Shown: positions 53,017 through 60,676 of the stretch, one piece after another
Position numbering within the stretch: position 1 is the first letter of the stretch
Layout: each line of letters opens with the position of its first letter
Source of the DNA: Sediminicola sp. YIK13
Lineage (GTDB): Bacteria > Bacteroidota > Bacteroidia > Flavobacteriales > Flavobacteriaceae
Reading direction: 5' to 3'
DNA: 64,000 bases
Assembly (NCBI RefSeq): GCF_001430825.1
Contig: NZ_CP010535.1
Coordinates: 2,894,501-2,958,500 of the forward strand
Notes under the pieces: generated by a model
The model's input: the letters and a program-made list of their open reading frames with translations, nothing else
Told to the model about the DNA's origin: nothing
The model's database searches: none
Program-made: the position numbers and the translations under genes

Positions 53017-53564
53017 ACCTTATCGGGGGTAATGCAATAATCTAGGGGGACGTCATCGGGTGCTATATCATCTATACTTTCTTCCGCATCAAAAAGGGAA
53101 AGTCCAATTTTGACGACATTAGGATTGCATTCCTTTAAGAAAATATCATAAAAGCCTTTTCCATAACCTACTCTATTGCCTTTTGTATCAAAAGCCAGTA
53201 AGGGTACAAAGACCACATCAATTTTATGGATTGGTACCTCAATGCCTTCCAAAGGTTCGGGAACGCCCCATTTATTTAGCTTTATAACGGTGCTGTCCGT
53301 GAGCAGAAAATGCTTTAGGTTTTGATCACCAGTCATTTTTGGAAGGACAACATTTTTATCCTTTCCCTGTAAGATGGACAGTATATAACTTGTATCTATC
53401 TCCTTCTTTTTGGTGATAGGTAGAAATAAGTGGTAATAGGAAAAATTCCAGATAGGTAATGTAAGAAGGGTATTGGCTAATTGTAAACTTTGTTCAGAAA
53501 GATATTCCGATGTCGTAGAATTTCTAAGGGAGAGGATTTTCAGACGCAAATCTTTTTTCAACAT
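53004..53564 (-). CDS. 5-formyltetrahydrofolate cyclo-ligase
   Basis: A 186-residue cytosolic enzyme converting 5-formyl-THF to 5,10-methenyl-THF with ATP. It begins MLKKDLRLKILSLRNSTTSE (KxxLR-type start) and carries the family motif NRVGYGKGFYDIFL (about 128-141), LLAFDTKG before it, and CITPDKVYSF at the end. It is convergent with lspA, overlapping by 13 bp. Folate one-carbon metabolism. Confidence 0.95.
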   Translation of the reverse strand: MLKKDLRLKILSLRNSTTSEYLSEQSLQLANTLLTLPIWNFSYYHLFLPITKKKEIDTSYILSILQGKDKNVVLPKMTGDQNLKHFLLTDSTVIKLNKWGVPEPLEGIEVPIHKIDVVFVPLLAFDTKGNRVGYGKGFYDIFLKECNPNVVKIGLSLFDAEESIDDIAPDDVPLDYCITPDKVYSF

Positions 53565-53613
53565 TTTTGGTGATTGATTTAAGATTGCGCAAAATAGTTA
53601 AAATAATATGGAA

Positions 53614-53700
53614 CTACTCCTTACTGGCAACGGCAAAATATATTTTGAAGAAAAGCATTAATATTAAGTATGTTCCAAGAGTGATAATGTAGTTTTCCAT
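53614..53700 (-). CDS. Candidate 28-residue hydrophobic microprotein
   Basis: The frame starts at the ATG at 53700 with MENYIITLGTYLILMLFFKI, continues YFAVASKE and ends in TAG. It has an acidic start, one likely membrane segment (about 4-24) and a charged tail. It lies 50 bp upstream of the FTHF cyclo-ligase gene on the same strand. No full TAnnTTTG box was found upstream. A short ORF this size can occur by chance in AT-rich DNA, so this is a candidate only. Confidence 0.35.
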   Translation of the reverse strand: MENYIITLGTYLILMLFFKIYFAVASKE

Positions 53701-53753
53701 TTATAGTACATTTTGTTCACGCTAAAAATAACTAAAAATTTCTAATCTCTTCC

Positions 53754-53790
53754 ATGAAATGCACTTTTTTCCGATGAAATGCACTTTTTT
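53754..53790. repeat. Exact 17-bp direct repeat with 20-bp period
   Basis: ATGAAATGCACTTTTTT occurs at 53754-53770 and again at 53774-53790. The 20-bp period is about two helical turns, as for a dimeric regulator bound on one DNA face. ATGAAATGCA also occurs at 28858-28867 in another intergenic region. Confidence 0.8.
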
Positions 53791-54162
53791 TATAATTTCG
53801 TTAACGATGGTTTAAGTACTTTTTATTTTATTTTTAGTATTAATTTATTAATCTACTGTAAATCAATAAGTTATATAAAAATTAATTCAGGGTCTTATTA
53901 AACAGGATTGTTAAGAGTAACAACAGGTTTTTTAATAAACATAGTTTTTGTTCTACGAAATATACGCCTAAAATGTCAATTAGTAAGATTATTGATAAAA
54001 TATTGCCCCAAAAATGCGAAATAAATAGGTTTCAAGCTTCAAGTCAACTCCAAAACAACAGTTTTTCACACAACTAAGTTTTTTTTTGATTTTCAATTGG
54101 AGTTTTAGTGGTTTGGGTCAATAAGATAAAACCGAGGATAATTATATTCTTTGGGAGTAGTT

Positions 54163-54170
54163 TATCTTTG
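54163..54170 (+). promoter_or_regulatory. -7 promoter element for uvrC
   Basis: TATCTTTG matches TAnnTTTG, 33 bp before the uvrC ATG, placing the start near 54175 and a leader of about 29 nt. No TTG at ideal -33 spacing. Confidence 0.45.
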
Positions 54171-54203
54171 TAGGGAACAATATGTAATATAAGGTGAAAA
54201 CCT

Positions 54204-55991
54204 ATGTCGGAGATACCAATTAATGTTCTACTTACAACCCTGCCTTCGAGTCCGGGAGTCTACCAATTCTACGATAGCAATGATAAGATCCTATATGTTG
54301 GAAAGGCTAAGGATTTAAAGAAAAGGGTGTCCTCCTACTTTTCCAAAACCCATGAGACAGGAAAAACACGGGTATTGGTCAAAAAGATCAGGGATATAAA
54401 ACATATTGTGGTGGCTACGGAGTCCGATGCCCTTTTGTTGGAGAACAACCTTATTAAAAAATACCAACCCCGTTACAACGTATTGCTCAAGGATGATAAG
54501 ACCTATCCTTGGATATGTATTAAGAATGAAAGGTTCCCGAGAATATTTCCCACTCGCAGACACATCAAGGATGGCTCGGAGTATTTTGGACCTTACACCA
54601 GTATGAAGACGGTAAAAACCTTGTTGGAGTTGATAAAGAGTGTGTATCCCTTGCGCACCTGTAATTATGATCTGTCACAGGAGAAAATTGAGGCGGGCAA
54701 ATATAAGGTTTGCTTGGAATATCATTTGGGCAATTGTAAAGGGCCTTGTGAAGGGTACCAGACCCAGGAAGAATACCATCAGGAAATTCAGGATATCAGG
54801 GAGATTATAAAAGGAAACTTTAAATCATCTCTCCAGTATTTTAAAAACCAAATGAAGACGTATGCCGAGGAAATGAGGTTCGAAGAAGCGCAACAGATAA
54901 AAGAGAAAATAGATGTTTTGGAGAATTACGAGGTGAAGTCCACCATTGTTAATCCAAATATCAACAACGTGGATGTTTTCTCCATAGTTTCTGATGATCT
55001 ATATGCCTATGTGAACTTCTTGCAGATTTCCCATGGGTCCATTGTGCGATCCCATACGCTGGAAATAAAGAAGAAATTGGAGGAGGAAGATCAGGATCTA
55101 TTGGCTTTGGCCATCGTGGAGATCAGGCAACGTTTCAATTCTTTTTCCAGGGAATTATACGTTCCCTTTGAGGTAACCACGGAACCTGGCCTAAAGATCA
55201 CGATTCCGAAAATGGGGGATAAGAAGAAAATTTTAGAGCTATCCGAGCGCAATGCAAAATACTTTAGACAGGAGCGATTTAAGCAGGAGAAGATAATAGA
55301 CCCCAACAGGCATGCCAATAGGATTATGGCCCAGATGCAAAAGGATTTGAGGCTATCTGCAGAGCCAAGGCATATTGAATGTTTTGATAACTCAAACATA
55401 CAGGGCACAAATCCCGTTGCGGCCTGTGTTGTTTTTAAGGATGGGAAGCCTTCAAAAAAGGATTACCGTCATTATAATATTAAAACGGTAGAAGGGCCAG
55501 ATGATTTTGCCTCCATGGAGGAAGTGGTATTCAGAAGATACAAAAGACTTTTAAATGAAGCAGAGCCCTTGCCACAGCTCATCGTCATTGATGGGGGAAA
55601 AGGACAGTTGTCATCTGCTTTAAAGAGCTTGGACATTTTGGGGTTAAGGGGTAAAATTGCTATCATTGGGATAGCAAAACGACTAGAGGAGATTTATTTT
55701 CCCGGGGACTCAATCCCTTTATATCTGGATAAAAAGTCTGAATCTTTAAAGATCATCCAACAACTGCGTAACGAAGCCCACCGTTTTGGTATTACTTTCC
55801 ACAGGAACAAGAGAAGTAAGGGGGCTATTAATTCAGAGTTGGAAGGCATAGAGGGAATTGGAGAAAAAACCGCCCAAGATTTACTGAAAACATTTAAGTC
55901 CGTGAAGCGCATTAAAGAAGCTTCGGTCGAAGACCTGGCCAAAACGGTTGGTGTGGCCAAGGCAAAGAAAATTTATGACACATTTCATTAA
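54204..55991 (+). CDS. uvrC: Excinuclease ABC subunit C
   Basis: A 595-residue UvrC, the dual-incision nuclease of nucleotide excision repair. The GIY-YIG N-terminal domain (about 10-95, with SSPGVYQFYDSNDKILYVGKA), the UVR motif (FEEAQQIKEKI, about 225), the UvrC RNase H-like domain with ECFDNSNIQGTNPVAACVVF and VIDGGKGQL (about 395-465), and two HhH motifs at the C terminus (EGIGEKTAQDLLKTF) are all present. It is followed 17 bp later by the patatin gene. Confidence 0.96.
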   Translation: MSEIPINVLLTTLPSSPGVYQFYDSNDKILYVGKAKDLKKRVSSYFSKTHETGKTRVLVKKIRDIKHIVVATESDALLLENNLIKKYQPRYNVLLKDDKTYPWICIKNERFPRIFPTRRHIKDGSEYFGPYTSMKTVKTLLELIKSVYPLRTCNYDLSQEKIEAGKYKVCLEYHLGNCKGPCEGYQTQEEYHQEIQDIREIIKGNFKSSLQYFKNQMKTYAEEMRFEEAQQIKEKIDVLENYEVKSTIVNPNINNVDVFSIVSDDLYAYVNFLQISHGSIVRSHTLEIKKKLEEEDQDLLALAIVEIRQRFNSFSRELYVPFEVTTEPGLKITIPKMGDKKKILELSERNAKYFRQERFKQEKIIDPNRHANRIMAQMQKDLRLSAEPRHIECFDNSNIQGTNPVAACVVFKDGKPSKKDYRHYNIKTVEGPDDFASMEEVVFRRYKRLLNEAEPLPQLIVIDGGKGQLSSALKSLDILGLRGKIAIIGIAKRLEEIYFPGDSIPLYLDKKSESLKIIQQLRNEAHRFGITFHRNKRSKGAINSELEGIEGIGEKTAQDLLKTFKSVKRIKEASVEDLAKTVGVAKAKKIYDTFH

Positions 55992-56008
55992 AGAATTAAC
56001 TTGATCCT

Positions 56009-58246
56009 ATGAAAAATAAAATCCTCATTTACCTCATTCTTTTTTGCTTTGGAACCATTTTTTCCCAAGAAAAAGAGCTTAAGGTGGGACTTGTGCTTAG
56101 CGGTGGAGGTGCTAAAGGTCTTGCCCACATTGGAGCCTTGAAGGTTATTGAGGAATCTGGGGTAAAAATTGATTATATCGGAGGTACAAGTATGGGTGCA
56201 ATTATTGGGGCCCTGTATGCCTCGGGATATTCTGCAACAGAACTCGACTCTATTTTTCAGAGCACAAATTTCCCAAAATTAATTCAGGACAATCTACCCC
56301 GAAGTGCCAAGACCTTCTATGAGAAGGAAGATTCTGAACGATATGCCCTGACGCTTCCGTTCAACAATTTTAAAATTTCATTTCCCCAAGCCCTTTCCGG
56401 GGGTCAAAAAATATATAATGAATTGGTTAGGCTTTTGTACCACGTTAAGGACATCAGGGATTTTGATAAGTTGCCCATCCCATTTTTATGTATAGCCACG
56501 AACGTAGAGACTGGGGAAGAGGTCTTGTTAAAACAGGGCTACCTGCCTGAAGCAATTCTGGCTAGTGGCACCTTTCCTTCCCTGTTTGAGCCCTCGGAAA
56601 TTGAGGGTGCCATTTTGATAGATGGAGGGGTGGTGAACAACTATCCCATAGAAGAAGTGAGGGCGATGGGAGCCAATTTTCTGATAGGTATAGATGTGCA
56701 GCACGGTCTATCTAACAGGGAATCGCTAATGTCGGCAACCGAGGTTCTCTTGCAGATCAATAATTACAGGACGGTAAAAGATATGGTGAAAAAATCCAAA
56801 GAAACGGATATCTATATACAGCCAAATATTGAGAAATACTCCGTAATTGATTTTGATCTGGGTACGAGCATTGTCCGAAGTGGGGAAGTAGCGACAAGTG
56901 CCAAATATGCCGAATTAAAGGAACTGGCCATTCGGCAAAATAGACCACAGAGTGCTAAAAAAAGAGTTGTGGTCAAAGATTCCCTTACCATTAACGGACT
57001 TGTCCTAAAAGGAAACAATAACTATTCTAGGGGGTATATAAAGGGAAAATTGCGACTTAATCTGGAGAATGAAATGTCCTTTGAAAAATTACAGCAAGGG
57101 GTCAACAATTTGGCTGCCACGGGAAATTTTAGATCCATACGATATGAATTGGCACCAGACGGCCCAGATGCCGTGGATCTAATAATGAATTTAAGGGAAA
57201 ACCCCAACAAAACGTTTTTGCGAATGGGCCTTCATTACAACGAACTCTACAAAAGTGCTGCGTTGATAAATCTAACCAAAAAGAATTTGTTGATGGACGA
57301 TGATGTTTTTTCCTTCGATTTCATTTTGGGGGATAAGCTTCGTTACAATTTTCAATATTATGTTGATAAGGGTTTTTACTGGAGTTTTGGGGTAAATTCA
57401 AGGTTTAGTGATTTTGATCATGAGGTTGGGACCAGTGTAATTGCCTCCAATTTTGACTCTTCGGACATTAGTAATGTGAACACCATAAATCTGGACGTTT
57501 CAGATTTAACAAATCAGGCATATCTACAAACTGTTTGGGCAGAGGAATTTGCTATCAGTTTAGGGGTGGAGCACAAATTGTTGAAATACAGCACCAAAAC
57601 AATAGGGGAGACCTTGACGGACGAAACGTCTTCAAACAGGATCATTTTTGATAAAAGCGATTATTTCAGCACCTTTGGTCAGCTTACCTTGGATACCTAT
57701 GACGATAGATACTTTCCGACTAGAGGCCTGTTTTTTGATGGGGATTTTCATTTGTATTTATATTCATCAGATTTCAATAATAATTTTAAGGAGTTCTCAA
57801 TTGCCAAGGCTAGAATGGGGGGAGCCTTTCCCTTATCCGATAAACTATCTGTGAACCTTGAAACGGAAGGTGGCTTTAAATTGGGGAAGTCAGAAGTGAC
57901 TTCTTTTGATTTTGTCCTTGGGGGCTATGGCACTAACTTGATCAATAACTTTATTCCTTTTTTGGGCTATGATTTTTTGAGTTTGGTGGGGAATAGTTTC
58001 GTGAAAGCATACGGTCGTATCGATTATGAATTTCTTCCCAAGAACCACCTTTTGCTAGCTGCAAATTTCTCTAGGGTAGAAGATGATATGTTTAGGACAG
58101 GGCAATGGTTCAAAAAGCCAGATTACTCAGGGTATGCTTTAGGGTATGGTTGGGAATCTTTTATCGGCCCGGTCCAAGTAAATTATACTTGGTCCCCGGA
58201 AGTAAGAACGGGGAATTTGTTTTTTAGTATCGGCTACTGGTTTTAA
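56009..58246 (+). CDS. Patatin-like phospholipase fused to an Omp85-type beta-barrel
   Basis: A 745-residue protein with signal peptide (about 1-20, ending FSQ). Patatin domain (about 25-215): GGGAKG oxyanion loop (32-37), GTSMG with nucleophile S61, and DGGVVNNYP with the catalytic Asp (about 207). After about residue 320 a POTRA-like segment and a 12-strand-type Omp85/BamA barrel run to a terminal aromatic (SIGYWF). This is the PlpD-like layout, a type Vd self-secreting lipase. It is 17 bp after uvrC. Confidence 0.9.
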   Translation: MKNKILIYLILFCFGTIFSQEKELKVGLVLSGGGAKGLAHIGALKVIEESGVKIDYIGGTSMGAIIGALYASGYSATELDSIFQSTNFPKLIQDNLPRSAKTFYEKEDSERYALTLPFNNFKISFPQALSGGQKIYNELVRLLYHVKDIRDFDKLPIPFLCIATNVETGEEVLLKQGYLPEAILASGTFPSLFEPSEIEGAILIDGGVVNNYPIEEVRAMGANFLIGIDVQHGLSNRESLMSATEVLLQINNYRTVKDMVKKSKETDIYIQPNIEKYSVIDFDLGTSIVRSGEVATSAKYAELKELAIRQNRPQSAKKRVVVKDSLTINGLVLKGNNNYSRGYIKGKLRLNLENEMSFEKLQQGVNNLAATGNFRSIRYELAPDGPDAVDLIMNLRENPNKTFLRMGLHYNELYKSAALINLTKKNLLMDDDVFSFDFILGDKLRYNFQYYVDKGFYWSFGVNSRFSDFDHEVGTSVIASNFDSSDISNVNTINLDVSDLTNQAYLQTVWAEEFAISLGVEHKLLKYSTKTIGETLTDETSSNRIIFDKSDYFSTFGQLTLDTYDDRYFPTRGLFFDGDFHLYLYSSDFNNNFKEFSIAKARMGGAFPLSDKLSVNLETEGGFKLGKSEVTSFDFVLGGYGTNLINNFIPFLGYDFLSLVGNSFVKAYGRIDYEFLPKNHLLLAANFSRVEDDMFRTGQWFKKPDYSGYALGYGWESFIGPVQVNYTWSPEVRTGNLFFSIGYWF

Positions 58247-58427
58247 GTGAATTTATCAAAAAAAGTCATTGATTTTTACGATATTTGTAATTCATAAAAG
58301 AAATAGTGATGCTCCAATATAGAATTGATATTACTGCCCATCTTAGGGCCATGTGGTAACGGCTGATTTAGTCCTTTTTACAGTATTTAATCATTTCTTT
58401 TTTTAATCAAAATATTCAATACCTATT

Positions 58428-59570
58428 ATGGCACAATTAGATAACACATCATTTCAATTACCAATAGAAAATCCGGCTGCGGAAGATTTTTTACCGCTTT
58501 TGGGCACAGATTATGTGGAACTTTATGTAGGTAACGCAAAGCAAGCAGCACACTATTATATGGCTGCATGGGGTTTTCAGCCTTTGGCTTATGCCGGACT
58601 GGAAACAGGACTTAAGGACAGGGTCTCTTATGTCCTACAGCAAGATAAGATAAGATTGGTTTTAACCTCTCCCTTAAAATCTGGAGGAGATATTAACCGG
58701 CACATAGATGCCCATGGTGATGGTGTAAAATCTATCGCCCTTTGGGTAGATGATGCCACTAAAAGTTACCAAGAAACCACAAAGAGGGGGGCTGAGAGTT
58801 ATATGGAGCCCAAAACCATGGAAGATGACAAAGGAAAGGTGGTTGTTTCCGGGATACATACCTATGGGGAGACTGTTCACCTATTCGTGGAAAGAGGAGA
58901 TTACAAAGGCGTTTTCATGCCAGGATTTAGAGCATGGGATCCATTTTACAAGCCATGCGACGTAGGACTGAAATATATTGACCACATGGTAGGAAACGTG
59001 GGTTGGAACGAGATGAACAAATGGTGTCAGTTCTATGAAAAGGTAATGGGATTTGCGCAATTGGTGTCTTTTGATGACAAGGATATCTCCACGGAGTATA
59101 CTGCCCTTATGAGTAAGGTGATGAGCAATGGCAACGGAAGGATAAAATTTCCTATCAACGAACCTGCCGAAGGAAAGAAAAAATCACAGATTGAGGAATA
59201 TATAGAGTTCTATAATGGCGCCGGTGTTCAACATATGGCCATGGCTACCGATAATATCATTGAGACGGTTACCGCATTGAAAAATAGAGGGGTCGAGTTT
59301 TTGACCGTTCCCGCATCTTATTATGAAGAGGTATTGGATCGTGTGGGTGAAATAGATGAAGATTTGGAACCTTTATCAGAGCTGGGTATCTTAATAGATA
59401 GGGATGAAGAAGGGTATTTGCTTCAAATATTTACCAAGCCCATTTTGGATCGCCCTACGATGTTTATTGAAATCATTCAACGAAAGGGAGCAAAATCCTT
59501 TGGAAAAGGAAATTTCAAAGCTTTGTTTGAAGCCATAGAAAGAGAACAAGAATCAAGAGGGACCCTTTAG
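58428..59570 (+). CDS. hppD: 4-hydroxyphenylpyruvate dioxygenase
   Basis: A 380-residue Fe(II) dioxygenase that turns 4-hydroxyphenylpyruvate into homogentisate in tyrosine and phenylalanine breakdown. Two VOC halves are present. Iron ligands lie in YIDHMVGNV (His about 185), VQHMAMATDNI (His about 268) and the Glu of TMFIEIIQRKGAKSFGKGN (about 347). Homogentisate dioxygenase is not in this window. Next plus-strand gene is 320 bp downstream; between them lies a probable small RNA. Confidence 0.96.
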   Translation: MAQLDNTSFQLPIENPAAEDFLPLLGTDYVELYVGNAKQAAHYYMAAWGFQPLAYAGLETGLKDRVSYVLQQDKIRLVLTSPLKSGGDINRHIDAHGDGVKSIALWVDDATKSYQETTKRGAESYMEPKTMEDDKGKVVVSGIHTYGETVHLFVERGDYKGVFMPGFRAWDPFYKPCDVGLKYIDHMVGNVGWNEMNKWCQFYEKVMGFAQLVSFDDKDISTEYTALMSKVMSNGNGRIKFPINEPAEGKKKSQIEEYIEFYNGAGVQHMAMATDNIIETVTALKNRGVEFLTVPASYYEEVLDRVGEIDEDLEPLSELGILIDRDEEGYLLQIFTKPILDRPTMFIEIIQRKGAKSFGKGNFKALFEAIEREQESRGTL

Positions 59571-59659
59571 GAAGATCTGTTTTTCTTAATGATTTCCTAA
59601 AATTCTTTTAAAATATATAAACAACTGTTAAAGGTAAAGTTAAAGTCCGTTAAAGTGGA

Positions 59660-59689
59660 TTTAGATACAAGAGTTATAATCTAAATTTG
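59660..59689 (+). promoter_or_regulatory. Promoter of the RNA candidate at 59694
   Basis: TTT (59660-59662), 19 bp, then TAAATTTG (59682-59689), a full -7 match with a one-off -33 element (TTT for TTG). Start predicted near 59694. Confidence 0.55.
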
Positions 59690-59693
59690 TCCT

Positions 59694-59797
59694 CAAGTAA
59701 GGGGTGGTTCCCTTACAACTTTAAGTATTGGTTTTTCATAATTTAAAGTTTGGTTGGTTATTTAGGAAAAGCCCAGTTTAAGAACTGGGCTTTTTTT
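59694..59797 (+). ncRNA. Probable small RNA of about 104 nt with three hairpins
   Basis: Three perfect stems lie back to back: GTAAGGG/CCCTTAC (59697-59703, 59710-59716), AACTTTAA/TTAAAGTT (59717-59724, 59743-59750) directly stacked on it, and a terminator GCCCAGTT/AACTGGGC (59771-59790) with U-run. A -7 box stands 5 nt before the start. No ORF is present. It may belong to a described flavobacterial structured RNA class such as Flavo-1, which I cannot verify, or be new. Confidence 0.6.
59767..59797 (+). terminator. Intrinsic terminator of the RNA candidate
   Basis: AAAAGCCCAGTT and AACTGGGCTTTT form a 12-bp stem around TAAG, followed by T-run. It lies 196 bp past the HPPD stop, too far to be its own usual terminator, and fits the RNA start predicted at 59694. 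Confidence 0.93.
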
Positions 59798-59890
59798 GTG
59801 CGCAATAGTTTGGAACAAAATTTGTTTATATAACAAGAAATCAAAAATAGTATAGACTTGTTTTTACTATTTTTACCTGAACACTAGAAA

Positions 59891-60670
59891 ATGAGAAACA
59901 TTTGTTTTGCACTTATAGCGCTTATGACCTTTTCTTTGAGCGCCCAAGAAGATTATTCAGCTTTCAGGGCTGGCGAATGGTTGAGGTTTCGCATTCATTA
60001 TGGCATCTTCAACGCCAGTTATGCCACCTTACAGGTTAAGTCGGATACCATGAAAGGGATTCCGGTTTATCATGTGGTAGGAAACGGAAAGACCACCGGT
60101 TTGGCAAGCATCTTTTTTAAGGTAGACGATACCTATGAAAGCTATTTTGGAATGGAAGATGGAAAACCATACAAGTTTGTTAGGAAGATTGATGAAGGTG
60201 GGTATACCAAGGATATTGAAATCAATTTTGATCACGGGAGCCAATCAGCAGAGTTAAACGATAAAAAAAACAATAAAAAGTTTAATTTTGACGTCAAAGA
60301 GGACATTCAAGATTTAATATCTGCCTTTTACTTTTTAAGGAACAACTACAAGGCAGAAGATTTAGAAGTGGGAAAATCCATAGATCTGAATATGTTGTAT
60401 GATGATGACGGGGTTTTTAAGTTTAAACTAAAATACCTCGGCAATGAAGTTTTGAAAACCAAGTACGGCAAAGTGGAATGCTTAAAATTTAGACCTTATG
60501 TACAATCTGGTAGAGTTTTTAAAGAGCAGGAAAGTTTGGCGCTTTGGGTGTCAAATGATCTAAATAAAATTCCGATCAGGATCAAAGCTGATCTGGCCGT
60601 GGGATCTATCAAGGCCGATTTGGATGGCTATAACGGTCTTAAGAACCAGTTCAAAATTATAATGGAATAA
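59891..60670 (+). CDS. DUF3108 exported protein
   Basis: A 259-residue protein with signal peptide (MRNICFALIALMTFSLSAQ). The rest is DUF3108: GEWLRFRIHYGIFNASYATLQVKSD near the start, HVVGNGKTTGLASIFFKVDDTYESYF and LDMLYDDDG-type segments later. Periplasmic or surface location is likely; function is unknown. The TDO gene begins 6 bp after its stop, so it opens a four-gene operon with TDO, the M23 peptidase and pgi. Confidence 0.9.
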   Translation: MRNICFALIALMTFSLSAQEDYSAFRAGEWLRFRIHYGIFNASYATLQVKSDTMKGIPVYHVVGNGKTTGLASIFFKVDDTYESYFGMEDGKPYKFVRKIDEGGYTKDIEINFDHGSQSAELNDKKNNKKFNFDVKEDIQDLISAFYFLRNNYKAEDLEVGKSIDLNMLYDDDGVFKFKLKYLGNEVLKTKYGKVECLKFRPYVQSGRVFKEQESLALWVSNDLNKIPIRIKADLAVGSIKADLDGYNGLKNQFKIIME

Positions 60671-60676
60671 TTCGTA

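Larger units (their letters stand above)
53565..54203. other. 639-bp AT-rich intergenic region
   Basis: Between the FTHF cyclo-ligase gene (minus) and uvrC (plus). It contains the 28-codon ORF at 53614-53700, an exact 17-bp repeat at 53754-53790, a long AT-rich stretch (53790-54060) with no ORF, and the uvrC -7 element. No terminator was found. This is the largest gene-free stretch in the window. Confidence 0.7.
59571..59890. other. 320-bp intergenic region holding a probable small RNA
   Basis: Begins after HPPD, with AT-rich sequence to about 59658, then a promoter (59660-59689), a three-hairpin RNA candidate (59694-59797) and finally about 90 bp before the DUF3108 gene. No protein ORF of note. 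Confidence 0.7.

Noticed and set aside
58310-58360. 16-codon ORF upstream of HPPD (MLQYRIDITAHLRAMW) as a leader peptide
   Set aside because: It has one Tyr and no cluster of a regulatory amino acid, and no attenuator-like alternate hairpins follow; chance is as likely.
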